From Rhizobium etli 8C-3 (lineage in GTDB: Bacteria > Pseudomonadota > Alphaproteobacteria > Rhizobiales > Rhizobiaceae): 64,000 nucleotides of DNA. The notes under the pieces are model-generated. The model saw nothing but the letters and a program-made list of their open reading frames with translations, had not been told where the DNA came from and ran no database searches. The translations under genes were made by a program, and so were the position numbers. Positions 28,133 to 37,040 of the stretch are shown here, in pieces; positions within the stretch are counted from its first letter, which is position 1; the number at the start of each line of letters is the position of its first letter. The stretch covers positions 558,001 through 622,000 of the forward strand of contig NZ_CP017244.1 of the NCBI RefSeq assembly GCF_001908375.1, read 5' to 3'.

Positions 28133-29050
28133 TCACTGCGGTGAGTGTGCAATACCAGCATAGTTGCTGCACGTCGCGCGGAACCGTGGCAATGCCCAGT
28201 CGATGAATGTCCGCACCTTCAAGGCAAGAAGCCCTTGACGCGAATAGACGATATGGATCGGCCTCGCCTCGCTGCCGTAGCCTTTCAGGATCGGTACAAG
28301 CGCGCCAGACGATAATTCGTCGGGAACCTGATAGTCGAAGAGGCGGGCGATGCCGACGCCGCTTAATGCTGCGGCAACACAGTTGGCCGCGGTGTTGACC
28401 TCGATGCGGCTTCGCGGCACCGCTTCGATCGGTTTGCCCTCGACTTCGAATCCCCAGAAGAATGACCGGCTGTTGAAAATGATGCCCTCGTGGTTCGGCA
28501 ATTCGGCGGGATGTTGAGGAACGCCATGCCGCTCCAGATAGGCTGGGCTGGCGCATGTCAACAGGCGAAATTCACCGGCCTTGACCGCATAGAGGGAACT
28601 GTCGGCGAGTTCGCCAAGCCGAATGGCGACGTCCACCTGCTCGTTTACAAGATGAACTGTACGGTCGAGCGACAGGAGGTTCAACGTCACCTCCGGGTGC
28701 TCTTTCATGAACTCCAGCGCAATAGGCAAGACGTACCGACTTCCGAACTCCACTGGCATTGTGATCGTGAGCGTTCCACGCGGTGTTTGATATTCGCCGG
28801 AGGCTCGGCGTTCAACCTCCTCGAGGTCTGCCATAATCTTGCGTGCGGCTTCGACGTAATCGCGCCCCGCCTCGGTAAGCTGCAGATTTCGACTTGTTCG
28901 GATGATGAGACTCGCGCCGAGGTGCCGTTCAAGATCGGCGACCTTACGGCTGACGCTGGGCAGGGGAGCATTCAGCCTGCGGCTGCCAGCCGACAAGCTG
29001 CCGGCGTCGACGACCGCAAGCAGTACCCGCATCGCATCAAATCGATCCAT
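28133..29050 (-). CDS. LysR-family transcriptional regulator
   Basis: A 305-residue LysR protein. The N-terminal helix-turn-helix is LSAGSRRLNAPLPSVSRKVA followed by DLERHLGASLIIRTSRNLQL; the effector domain contains RGTLTITMPVEFGSRYVLPI. The start is MDRFDAMRV at 29050 rather than a longer in-frame form. No divergent target gene adjoins it: the gap to 29225 is empty and the next gene is on the same strand ending toward it. Target unknown. Confidence 0.88.
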   Translation of the reverse strand: MDRFDAMRVLLAVVDAGSLSAGSRRLNAPLPSVSRKVADLERHLGASLIIRTSRNLQLTEAGRDYVEAARKIMADLEEVERRASGEYQTPRGTLTITMPVEFGSRYVLPIALEFMKEHPEVTLNLLSLDRTVHLVNEQVDVAIRLGELADSSLYAVKAGEFRLLTCASPAYLERHGVPQHPAELPNHEGIIFNSRSFFWGFEVEGKPIEAVPRSRIEVNTAANCVAAALSGVGIARLFDYQVPDELSSGALVPILKGYGSEARPIHIVYSRQGLLALKVRTFIDWALPRFRATCSNYAGIAHSPQ

Positions 29051-29225
29051 ACGGCCCCAACGACTGGAGTGACCGTTCAAAGGTAGCCGAAATCACGTCC
29101 GGTGCCTAGATGGCGGCCCCGGTGGCAATCGTTGCCGCGAGCACTTGTACCGGGGGTGCCTCATTCATACGCTCTGGGGCTCAACCAGCCTTGGCGTGAC
29201 ATTTGAAATTCGTATGAGAGGTCGA

Positions 29226-30269
29226 TCACAATGTGGCCAGGACTGCATTCGACAACCGGCTGCCATAATTCGCACGTGTGCTCACCTTCTTTTCCAACGC
29301 CTCGATTACCATGGAGGAGAAATTCACGCCGTAGAGCCGCTCAATGTTTTGGAGCCCTCCCGGCGTAAATACATTTATCTCCAAGATCTTGGAACCAATG
29401 ATATCGAGGCCGACCAAGAACATGCCATCGGCGACCAGCTTCGGTCTTACGATTTCGGCGACCTCAAGGATATCTGGCGTGATCTTCACTGCAGCCGCAG
29501 TTCCAGCCGCACTGATGTTGGAGCGGACTTCGCCCTTTGCCGGGATCCGGCGAAATGCCGCATAAGAACCATCCTTTTCCAGCGGCCTGCCGTTCATGAG
29601 AAACAATCGTATATCGCCTTCGACGGCATCGGGAAGATAGCCCTGGGCGATCAGGTATCCCTCGCCGCTGACTGCTTCAAATATCTGATTGAGATTGGAT
29701 TCCTTGCTTGATTTGATCTTGAACACGTGCCGGCCGCCCGATCCTTGAAGCGGCTTGAGGACGACGCCACGCTTCTGGCTGTCGATGAAGGCCCTGATCT
29801 CGTCCAGGCTCTTGGAAACAAGGGTCGTCGGCCGTATGACCTCGGGGAAGTCTTGAAAATACAGCTTATTCTGCGCTTTCGCCAAGGCGTCGGGATCATT
29901 GACGACGATCACGCCGCGCTCGACCGCAAGGCGTCCGAACATTGCCCCGACATGCGCTGCCCAGGGCCGTTCATCGGCGTCCAGGGATGGGTCGTTGCGC
30001 AAGAAGAGAACATCGACATCCACCACGTCAATCGTGTCGGTCGAGGTTTTCTCATTAAGGTTTGCGACGAACGCTTCGGCGTTCTTGGGTTTGCCAGCAC
30101 CTGGAATGATCGCCCGCATGAAGAGACGGTCATCCGGTCGAAGCACAAAACCATCAGGCGTGACGTAGCAGATATCATGGCCACGGGCCATTGCCGCAAG
30201 CGCCAGAGAGGTCGTCGTATAGTACGGAGCCTCGTCCTCGATGGAGTTCACGAAGAAGGCAATGCGCAT
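29226..30269 (-). CDS. glutathione-synthase-like ATP-grasp ligase
   Basis: A 347-residue ATP-grasp protein similar to GshB. The N-terminal subdomain (MRIAFFVNSIEDEAPYYTTT) precedes ATP-grasp elements: VVLKPLQGSGGRHVFKI (lysine and glycine-rich loop), DIRLFLMNGRPL, and the Mg-binding tail KILEINVFTPGGLQNIERL. Such enzymes join a carboxylate to an amine via acyl phosphate. It is the third gene of a compact operon, starting directly after the stop of the DUF1704 gene. True glutathione synthase is unlikely as this is an accessory operon without gshA, so a different peptide-like product is more probable (inference). Confidence 0.82.
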   Translation of the reverse strand: MRIAFFVNSIEDEAPYYTTTSLALAAMARGHDICYVTPDGFVLRPDDRLFMRAIIPGAGKPKNAEAFVANLNEKTSTDTIDVVDVDVLFLRNDPSLDADERPWAAHVGAMFGRLAVERGVIVVNDPDALAKAQNKLYFQDFPEVIRPTTLVSKSLDEIRAFIDSQKRGVVLKPLQGSGGRHVFKIKSSKESNLNQIFEAVSGEGYLIAQGYLPDAVEGDIRLFLMNGRPLEKDGSYAAFRRIPAKGEVRSNISAAGTAAAVKITPDILEVAEIVRPKLVADGMFLVGLDIIGSKILEINVFTPGGLQNIERLYGVNFSSMVIEALEKKVSTRANYGSRLSNAVLATL

Positions 30270-32156
30270 CTAGCTTTCCTTTGGTTGGACCATGTCTATG
30301 GGCCGCATTCCCTGTCTTGCCCTGTCGAGCCTTTCGCGCCCTTCACCGGTGGCGAGAAACAGCGGATAGACGGACGGTTGCTTCAGCAACCCGCGTGCGG
30401 CAAGCTCCTCCATGACGCCAAAATGAGAAGAGGCGATCTTTCCCATCCAGAAGGGCTCAAGCGCACCGCCGCGCTTGAGGTGATCCAGGAGCTGAAGCAG
30501 TCCTCTCAGGTAGATCGCATCTTTGGCCAGACCGCCGCCTCGGTAAACCCGCAGCGCAAGATTGAACGCCCCGAAGTGCGTGAATTTGTAATCCTCGACC
30601 AGACGATTGAACACATGTTCAAAGGGCACGCCTGCAAGCATGTCGGCGCATGCGACGACGCGGGCAGCGATCAACTTCAGCCGTTCCACAGTCATCCCGC
30701 CCGATAGGTATTCGGCGAAAACCGCAAGGCCCTCCTGCATCCCTTCGTAGCCAGAAAGCCCAGAGCGAAAGAGCCGCAGGCCTTGCGACGAACCGTTGAA
30801 GTAGGTGAGCAGATGGACGCCGATCTCATGGGAAAGAAGTGGCTCCACGCGCCGTCGATCCATGTTGGTCGTTTTTGATATCAGAAGGCGATGATTGGTC
30901 ACCATCAACCCTGATGGAAGATCATCGCGGAGCTCGATATCGACTTTGAAGTCCGGCCACTCGCGCCGATACATTTCGATCATCGCTTGCGCGCGTTGCG
31001 AAACATAGTTGGCGTCCGCATTTGGCGCGTCGGAAGTCCGGTCGTCAAAATCAGCTTGGCCGGCGTTCGAAAGCGTGCCGAGAATGCCTTCGGCTTCGGC
31101 AAGGAGAGGCGGTTCGACAGGACCGTACAGCGCTCTTCCGAACTCGGTGAAGCTGGCTGCCTGGCGCGCCGCGATCAAGGAAAGCTGCAAATCCACTTCG
31201 CGCTGCTTTTCCCGATAGAGATCGTAGAGAACCGGGTCTTCCATATGATCAAAGGAAACCGAAAAGAGGTGCTGCTTTGCGCTTTCGACCTGGATGGTCA
31301 AAGGGCGGTAGAGGAAGGCTGGTTCGCCCTTGAAACTGTTCGACTTGAACTGTTGAAACGCCTGCTGAGCGTTGATGGGGGTAACCGCAAGGAGCACGTC
31401 AAAGGCCGATGCGATTTCATCGATGCCGCGGTCGACACGGCTCACGGCATCGACAAAGGCGCGTCGACCCAGGGATCGATGCGATGTCAGTTTCAGGATG
31501 CCGCGAGAGCTTATGAAAGCGGCGCATGCCCTTAGCCCGGCATCGAACAGGGTTGCAATCAGCTGATCTCGAAGCTCTGGGTATATCAGTGCGGACTCCG
31601 GCGCGCGGTAAATCGGAGCAAACTCGGCCGATAGGACGGCGCAACCGGGTACAACAGAAATTTCCTCGTCTATCATTGATGGCGGAGCTCCTCGCTCCTC
31701 CACCCTTGGCGTACGAAACCGAGCCTCGCTCGCCATGACCGCCTGCGAGAATGTCTCCTTGGCTACAACGGCATTCTCGGTTGACCAGACCGAAACCTCG
31801 AAGGGCGGCAGATAGGGCGCGTCGTCGGTAAGGAACTTGTCGCGCCCGAGTTCGCCGCTTCTGACGACCAGGAATGATCCAAACCGTTCAACCGCGATGG
31901 CGCTAAGAGCCTGGATGACAGGCATCACCTGCTTTGGGCTCGATGCGAGAAGATACGAAGCGTTTGACTGTGTTACCGACCGGGCAACCTCTTCGGTCTT
32001 GCGGGTCTCAACGTAAATGAAGATGAAGGGCAGCAGTCGATCAATATGAAGTCGCCCGCCTTGCGGCAACTCCTTGCGGATCGGCTTATCATCACGCAGA
32101 CACTGTGCGACCTCCTCCAGCCAATTCTCCTGAACAGCCGATGTCTGGCGCATCAT
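30270..32156 (-). CDS. DUF1704 / QEGLA-motif zinc peptidase-like protein
   Basis: A 628-residue protein of the family called 'flavohemoglobin expression-modulating QEGLA motif protein' (DUF1704). The putative zinc site is readable: H443-E-I-G-V-H448 (HExxxH) and E475 in M-Q474-E475-G-L-A. The same motif is used by the eukaryotic tubulin carboxypeptidase MATCAP, so a metallopeptidase removing a terminal residue is plausible. The start is MMRQTSAVQ at 32156, overlapping the stop of the upstream amidohydrolase-like gene (ATGATG), which indicates coupled translation. The biological substrate is unknown. Confidence 0.82.
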   Translation of the reverse strand: MMRQTSAVQENWLEEVAQCLRDDKPIRKELPQGGRLHIDRLLPFIFIYVETRKTEEVARSVTQSNASYLLASSPKQVMPVIQALSAIAVERFGSFLVVRSGELGRDKFLTDDAPYLPPFEVSVWSTENAVVAKETFSQAVMASEARFRTPRVEERGAPPSMIDEEISVVPGCAVLSAEFAPIYRAPESALIYPELRDQLIATLFDAGLRACAAFISSRGILKLTSHRSLGRRAFVDAVSRVDRGIDEIASAFDVLLAVTPINAQQAFQQFKSNSFKGEPAFLYRPLTIQVESAKQHLFSVSFDHMEDPVLYDLYREKQREVDLQLSLIAARQAASFTEFGRALYGPVEPPLLAEAEGILGTLSNAGQADFDDRTSDAPNADANYVSQRAQAMIEMYRREWPDFKVDIELRDDLPSGLMVTNHRLLISKTTNMDRRRVEPLLSHEIGVHLLTYFNGSSQGLRLFRSGLSGYEGMQEGLAVFAEYLSGGMTVERLKLIAARVVACADMLAGVPFEHVFNRLVEDYKFTHFGAFNLALRVYRGGGLAKDAIYLRGLLQLLDHLKRGGALEPFWMGKIASSHFGVMEELAARGLLKQPSVYPLFLATGEGRERLDRARQGMRPIDMVQPKES

Positions 32157-33043
32157 CGAGGTTGCCCCACAATGCGTTCCAGAAGTGGAACGACCGCCGT
32201 TACCGCGTCGCAAAGCTTGCCGAGGACGGCCTTGTCCGGCTGCCCGGTCCACTCATCCATGAATATCTTCTTGAACTCGATGGCGATGGCACATCCCGTA
32301 TTGGGGAACTGCTCATGGATAAAGCGGGTTTGCTCTCCCTTGCCCTGGAAGGCGATATTCTCGCTCACGGCCAGCCTCTTGCCTCTGATCTTGAAGGCTC
32401 GGAAGTGGTCCATCAGCGGATCGACGACATGCGCCCAGCGATCGCGGTCCATCGAGAAGGTGCCGATGTTAATATCTGGGGCCTGCTCGGGATCGGTCTG
32501 GATGTCGGGACCGGCGCGGCGATGGTTATAGCTGTGGACGTCGAGAAGGACGAACTCCCCGTGGTTTCGCTCGATGCTCTTTAGAAAGGAGCCAAGCATT
32601 TCATAGTAGTCATCGTAAACCGTCAGGGAGGCCAAGTGTTTGGAAGCGGGAAGGCCGTTTTTCCAGACGGTTAGCCCCCAGGCTTGCTCAGGACGGAAAT
32701 AGACCGCCTGTTCGCGACTCCGGTTGAGATCGATCTCAAACCGAGAACGATGAAAGACCACCTGGTTCGGCACGCCACTGATCAGGAAGGCTGTGAAGGG
32801 GTCTTCCTCACGAAGGCGCTCGGACTCGCTCAAAGCACATAGCGGAAGCAAGTCGTGCCGCATGAGCCGACCGTCATGGATTGCCGTCGCGATGACCGGG
32901 GATTGGCTTCTCCTGACGCTCCATAAAGAACCGGTGTCGGGACACGCGCTTTTGGGAACCTCGATCTGGTTTGTCAGTGATCGACCTTTCTGAACCAAGC
33001 CCTGCCCAAAGCTGTCGGGACTGCTTTTCCGCCAGCCGGACAC
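32153..33043 (-). CDS. N-formylglutamate amidohydrolase-like protein
   Basis: About 296 residues of the FGase (PF05013-type) fold. Recognisable parts are SPVIATAIHDGRLMR (metal site region), RSRFEIDLNRSRE, and LLDVHSYNHRR, which parallels the DxHS metal motif of the family. Family members cleave N-formylglutamate or similar amides with zinc. The GTG start at 33043 has only a weak ribosome-binding site, and a TTG about 16 codons downstream is an alternative. It is the first gene of the FGase - DUF1704 - ATP-grasp operon. An amide-hydrolysing role on the same unknown product is likely. Confidence 0.78.
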   Translation of the reverse strand: MSGWRKSSPDSFGQGLVQKGRSLTNQIEVPKSACPDTGSLWSVRRSQSPVIATAIHDGRLMRHDLLPLCALSESERLREEDPFTAFLISGVPNQVVFHRSRFEIDLNRSREQAVYFRPEQAWGLTVWKNGLPASKHLASLTVYDDYYEMLGSFLKSIERNHGEFVLLDVHSYNHRRAGPDIQTDPEQAPDINIGTFSMDRDRWAHVVDPLMDHFRAFKIRGKRLAVSENIAFQGKGEQTRFIHEQFPNTGCAIAIEFKKIFMDEWTGQPDKAVLGKLCDAVTAVVPLLERIVGQPR

Positions 33044-33324
33044 GCCGGCGCTCTTTCGTTGCCTCTGCCTCTTCGCGATCTGAAAGGGAGTGGATCATAA
33101 TCACGACCAGCGATAGCGGGACGATCCTTCAATGGAGGGACGACCGGTCGATGGTTGCAGGACGTTTGCGGACACATAATATCTACCGATGCAGGCTCTC
33201 GCCTCTTAGAAATGAAGGTAGATCGGCATTCGACTTGATCAAGGTGGGAGTACGCGCGAGCGAGTTCGCAAGTAGAACCTCAAGGCTTAAGTGGACTGAG
33301 CAAGGGTTGATAGAATCGGCCTCC

Positions 33325-34581
33325 CTAGGAAACCATCTTGGAGGCACGCCAATCGACAAATGCGGCCAAAAGTGCTGCCAGCAATGCGAGTGATGCCGAC
33401 ATCAGCATCATACCGAGCAGGACATGGGTTGCAGCTGACTTCACAAGGAAAAAGCCGGCAATTGAGGCTATGAATGCTGCGCCAGCAGTTGTCATTGCAG
33501 CGGCCAGCCCCGCCGCGGTACCGGCGAGATCGGCGCGCACCGACAGCACGCCTGTGTTGGCGGGGGGCATCGTCAGTCCATTGCCGATGCCGATGAGTAT
33601 GCAAGGCCCAAAGAACGCAAGAGCGTGGGATGTCGCCAGCATCGATAGGATCAGGCCAACTAACAGCCCCATGCACGTTACGAGCCGCCCGACAATGAGG
33701 GTAGCGCCCAGCGCGTGCTTGGAGGCGTAGCGGCCAGCCAAATAGCTACCCAGGATGAAGCCTGCCGGGACCAACCCCATGTAAAAGCCCAGTTTCGCAC
33801 TCGAGCCGCCGAGCGTTTGACCGACGGCCAATGGTGCGCCGCCCAGGAAGATGTAAAGCGTCCCCATGGACCAGGCCATGCACAGGGTGTAGACCCAGAA
33901 CCGCGCCGAGCTCAGGAGCTCTCCATAGGCGGCAAGATAGTTCCCATGCGATCTCTGTGATCCCGTGGCCGTTTCTCTTAAATCAAAACGGGCCAAAGCG
34001 AGCATGGCTGCACCAAGGACCGCAAAGACAACAAAGCTCGTCCGCCATCCGAACAACTCATCCAATATCCCGCCAATCATCGGACCGAGCATCGGCGCAA
34101 GTGCCCATCCTACGGCGGCGTAACCGATTTTACTCGCGGCTTCGCGCTCGCCCGATGTTTCCTTGATCAGGACGAGGGCGACGGAAAAGCACGCAGCAAT
34201 GGACGCCTGCATTGCTCGAAACAGGAGGAAAACGCCGATATTGGTCGCCAGTGCACAGCCAACGGACGCGACAATGAAGATAAAGACAGCCATTAATACG
34301 ACCGGCCTGCGCCCATATCGATCCGTCATCGCTCCTGCGATGACGGATGTCAGCGCCGTGACGGTTGCATAGCCCGTAACCGAAAGATTAACGAGCGCGA
34401 AATCAGCTTGGAACGTGGCCGCAATGTTCGGAAGCGACGGCAAGATCATGTTCACCGGCAGCACCGCAAGCGCCGAAAGCAAGATGAGGGTCGCTAGCCG
34501 GGGCGGGGCAGTCGTCAGGGTCATGTCCATTTTGCCGGTCAGTTGGGTGCACGACGTCTGAACGGAATATTTGCTCGTCAT
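33325..34581 (-). CDS. Bcr/CflA-type multidrug efflux MFS transporter
   Basis: A 418-residue inner-membrane transporter with 12 predicted helices. Drug/H+ antiporter signs are ALAVLPVNMILPSLPNIAAT at helix 1, GAMTDRYGRRPVVLMAVFIF (motif A) and GWALAPMLGPMIGGILDELF (motif C). The Bcr/CflA branch exports antibiotics such as bicyclomycin, sulfonamides or phenicols. The start is MTSKYSV at 34581, with AGAGGGAC upstream. Its leader encodes an 18-residue peptide followed by an intrinsic terminator, so expression probably responds to ribosome stalling. An internal ATG (MDMTLTT) is an alternative start. Confidence 0.88.
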   Translation of the reverse strand: MTSKYSVQTSCTQLTGKMDMTLTTAPPRLATLILLSALAVLPVNMILPSLPNIAATFQADFALVNLSVTGYATVTALTSVIAGAMTDRYGRRPVVLMAVFIFIVASVGCALATNIGVFLLFRAMQASIAACFSVALVLIKETSGEREAASKIGYAAVGWALAPMLGPMIGGILDELFGWRTSFVVFAVLGAAMLALARFDLRETATGSQRSHGNYLAAYGELLSSARFWVYTLCMAWSMGTLYIFLGGAPLAVGQTLGGSSAKLGFYMGLVPAGFILGSYLAGRYASKHALGATLIVGRLVTCMGLLVGLILSMLATSHALAFFGPCILIGIGNGLTMPPANTGVLSVRADLAGTAAGLAAAMTTAGAAFIASIAGFFLVKSAATHVLLGMMLMSASLALLAALLAAFVDWRASKMVS

Positions 34582-34647
34582 GGTTTTGTCCCTCTTGTCA
34601 GTAAGGATTGCGGAAGTCTGACGAGGCGCGGCCCAATCTGCGGGCAT

Positions 34648-34670
34648 AAAAAAAGGCCCCGTCAGGAGCC
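34648..34670 (-). terminator. intrinsic terminator in the MFS leader (attenuator)
   Basis: Read on the minus strand, GGCTCC (34670-34665), loop TGAC, GGGGCC (34660-34655) is followed by seven T residues (34654-34648). It lies between the leader peptide and the efflux gene, so it would stop transcription before the gene unless disrupted. Confidence 0.8.
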
Positions 34671-34704
34671 TGCTTACCGCGCATGGGGTGCTTTCGCCGG
34701 ATGG

Positions 34705-34761
34705 CTACACCACCCTGCCCATGCGCCCTATCACCACACCGAGAACCATTGCGATTTTCAT
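34705..34761 (-). CDS. 18-residue leader peptide of the MFS attenuator
   Basis: The ORF reads MKIAMVLGVVIGRMGRVV and stop. It includes the rare codon ATA before GGG. Codons 13-15 lie in GCGCATGGG (34726-34718), which pairs perfectly over 9 bp with CCCATGCGC (34687-34679). A ribosome paused on the peptide would prevent this pairing and could change folding of the terminator just downstream. No strong Shine-Dalgarno sequence was seen. This is too short for ordinary gene finding; function is inferred from arrangement. Confidence 0.65.
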   Translation of the reverse strand: MKIAMVLGVVIGRMGRVV

Positions 34762-34992
34762 GAGGATACAGCTAGACCGGAATTTGCGCGTCGTCAATGC
34801 AGTCATCCTTTCACTGCAGGCAAACCCCAGCCTCTTATGGCGATGATCGCTTGGCCCAGGAGTTTATGCCTGCGACAGGGTGCCGACAGCACAGGGCAAC
34901 AGAGTTATGTGGTGATCTCGCCGAGCTCCAGCTCCCGGCAAAGCAATTTACTGCCACGGCGCGTATCACATAAAGTGGATTGCAATACTCCT

Positions 34993-35007
34993 CTTTAGCG
35001 GCTAAAG
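34993..35007. promoter_or_regulatory. inverted repeat upstream of the siderophore-binding gene
   Basis: CTTTAG-CGG-CTAAAG lies 36 bp before the ATG of the binding-protein gene. It is a candidate operator but does not match the Fur, RirA or Irr boxes I know. Confidence 0.4.
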
Positions 35008-35043
35008 CGATGTCGCGCATTCTGGTTTGGGGGGAATATCGCA

Positions 35044-36015
35044 ATGAGGAACATCGCACGTAAAATCATCACACTTCTTGGTCTGCTGACTGTGATGACC
35101 GGCAGCACTGTCGTCTATGCCCAGGACGGCAAGACCCTTTCAATTACCGATGACCGCGGGGCCAAAGTCGAGGTTCCACTTCACCCGAAGCGAATAGCGT
35201 CGATCTCGTATTTTGCCGATGACGTGGCGCTCGCATTGGGTATCAAGCCCGTTGCCAGCACCTATATGACAGCTGGCCGCGAACCTGACTTTCTTCTTGG
35301 CATAACCGCAGGAATGAAGCAGATCGGCCAGCGCGCCAGGCCGAATCTCGAGCTCTTGTCGGAGGCTAAGCCCGACCTGATCGTCGCGATCCGTCGTTAC
35401 ACGGTCGGCAACGCAACGCAACTCGAAAAGATTGCTCCCTTCCTCGCCTTTAACATGGAGCTCCTGGACGGGAGCGACCGCGAGATCGCAGAGCTTTCAA
35501 AAATCCTCGGCAATCCTGAGCGCGGCATCCAGCTCAACAAGGAGTTCCGCGCGCACCTTGCCGATTTTGCAGCAAAGGCACCCAAGGACGTGCGTCCCCG
35601 GTTCGCGATCATGTGGGGTGGCGAAACACCCTTTGCTTTTCACACCGAAAATACGGCTGCCTCCATCGTTGCTGCTATCGGCGGCGACAACATCGCCGGA
35701 AACATGACGCCGGGCGGGGAATTCGGCATCGATCTGAGCCTGGAGACCATGCTCGAGAAGGATCCCGAAGTTCTCTTCATCTACGACTCTGGCCCAGACA
35801 GGCCTCATGAGAACAACCCGATCTGGCAGGAGCTCACCGCCGTGAAGAACAAGCGCGTCTTCTACGTCGGCGACCAGTGGGTCGAGACGAACGGTCCGAT
35901 CGCCCGCGAGATCGTCTTGCGAGAGGCTGCCCACTATCTCTATCCCGATGTGTTTTCTGCCGTCGACGTGAAGGCGGAAGCTGCGAAGATCATTCCGCGT
36001 GAGGCCCAGAATTAA
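35044..36015 (+). CDS. ferric-siderophore ABC transporter substrate-binding protein
   Basis: A 323-residue periplasmic protein of the FecB/FhuD type with signal peptide (LGLLTVMTGSTVVYAQ). The family pattern is clear: ITDDRGAKVEVPLHPKRIAS near the mature start and LELLSEAKPDLIVAIRRYT before the central helix. The end fits (VKNKRVFYVGDQWVETNG). The gene starts the FecB-FecC-FecD-FecE-type operon, with GGGGGGAA upstream. No TonB receptor or siderophore biosynthesis gene adjoins, so the chelate is unknown; hydroxamate or citrate types are the usual choices. Confidence 0.9.
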   Translation: MRNIARKIITLLGLLTVMTGSTVVYAQDGKTLSITDDRGAKVEVPLHPKRIASISYFADDVALALGIKPVASTYMTAGREPDFLLGITAGMKQIGQRARPNLELLSEAKPDLIVAIRRYTVGNATQLEKIAPFLAFNMELLDGSDREIAELSKILGNPERGIQLNKEFRAHLADFAAKAPKDVRPRFAIMWGGETPFAFHTENTAASIVAAIGGDNIAGNMTPGGEFGIDLSLETMLEKDPEVLFIYDSGPDRPHENNPIWQELTAVKNKRVFYVGDQWVETNGPIAREIVLREAAHYLYPDVFSAVDVKAEAAKIIPREAQN

Positions 36016-36032
36016 AGCTGCTGATCGCGACG

Positions 36033-37040
36033 ATGATGGACGCACGGAAATCCTCAATACTCATTGGGTTCGTCGTCGTAGCGAGCTTGTTGATCATCGT
36101 CTTGGGGCTGCTGCCAGGAGCGAAAATGCTATCTCTCGAGAGCGTCCTGCGTGTGCTTTGGGCTCCTGACGGCCAGATCGACTCGATCCTTGTCTGGACC
36201 CTGAGGCTGCCACGAAGCCTTGCGGCTTCCATCGCGGGTGCCGGATTGGCGGTTTCGGGGTATCTTCTACAGGCGCTGACGCGCAATCCGCTCGCAGATC
36301 CGGGAATCACGGGCGTGACTGCCGGAGCGATCGCGCCTATCGTTGGCTGTTCCGTTCTTCTGCCGTGGCTTTCTTCCGCCTATTATCCGTTCGTTGGACT
36401 TGCGGGCGGTCTTGCTGCCGCTTCGGTGACCTTCTGGGTGTCGCGCGGCGGAAACGGGCGTCCGCTGCACTTGGCCCTCGGCGGCGTCAGCATTTCTCTC
36501 TTCCTGAACGCTATCACGATTTATGTCTTGCTCCTGGCAGGGCCGCAATCGACCGCTCTTCTGTTCTGGTTGTCCGGAGGCTTCCAGGGGCGCACGTGGT
36601 CACATGTGATTCATATGCTGCCATGGGCTATCGTTGGCGTGGCAGGCGCCCTGTTGCTGCACCGCGTGATCGCCATGTTTTCCCTCAGCGACCATGCTGC
36701 CGCGGGCATGGGTCTCCAACGCAATGTCTGGAAGCCGATTCTCCTGGTTCTGGGAACCTGTCCCGTTGCAGGCGTTGCCCCTGTGGCGGGTCCTGTCGCC
36801 TTCGTAGGCCTTGCCGCACCCCATATAGCTCGTCTGCTGAAGCCGCGGGGAGCCGTTTGGGAAATCGCCTTGACTGCGGCCATTGGGGCGCTGATCGTCA
36901 CCTGTGCGGACCTCATCGGCCGGACGATTGCCATACCCAAGGAATTGCCCGTCGGTATCATCACTGCGCTTTTAGGTGGGCCGATCTTCATCTATCTCAT
37001 TCAGCGAGGACGTCTCGACTTCAAGGGGCAGGGTGCATGA
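36033..37040 (+). CDS. FecCD-family iron-siderophore permease
   Basis: A 335-residue inner-membrane permease, first of two. FecCD hallmarks are LRLPRSLAASIAGAGLAVSG, YLLQALTRNPLADPGITGV and FVGLAAPHIARLLKPRG, the last being the ATPase-coupling loop region. About nine to ten hydrophobic segments are visible. It overlaps the next permease by 4 bp (ATGA), indicating coupling, and forms the heterodimeric channel with it. Confidence 0.9.
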   Translation: MMDARKSSILIGFVVVASLLIIVLGLLPGAKMLSLESVLRVLWAPDGQIDSILVWTLRLPRSLAASIAGAGLAVSGYLLQALTRNPLADPGITGVTAGAIAPIVGCSVLLPWLSSAYYPFVGLAGGLAAASVTFWVSRGGNGRPLHLALGGVSISLFLNAITIYVLLLAGPQSTALLFWLSGGFQGRTWSHVIHMLPWAIVGVAGALLLHRVIAMFSLSDHAAAGMGLQRNVWKPILLVLGTCPVAGVAPVAGPVAFVGLAAPHIARLLKPRGAVWEIALTAAIGALIVTCADLIGRTIAIPKELPVGIITALLGGPIFIYLIQRGRLDFKGQGA

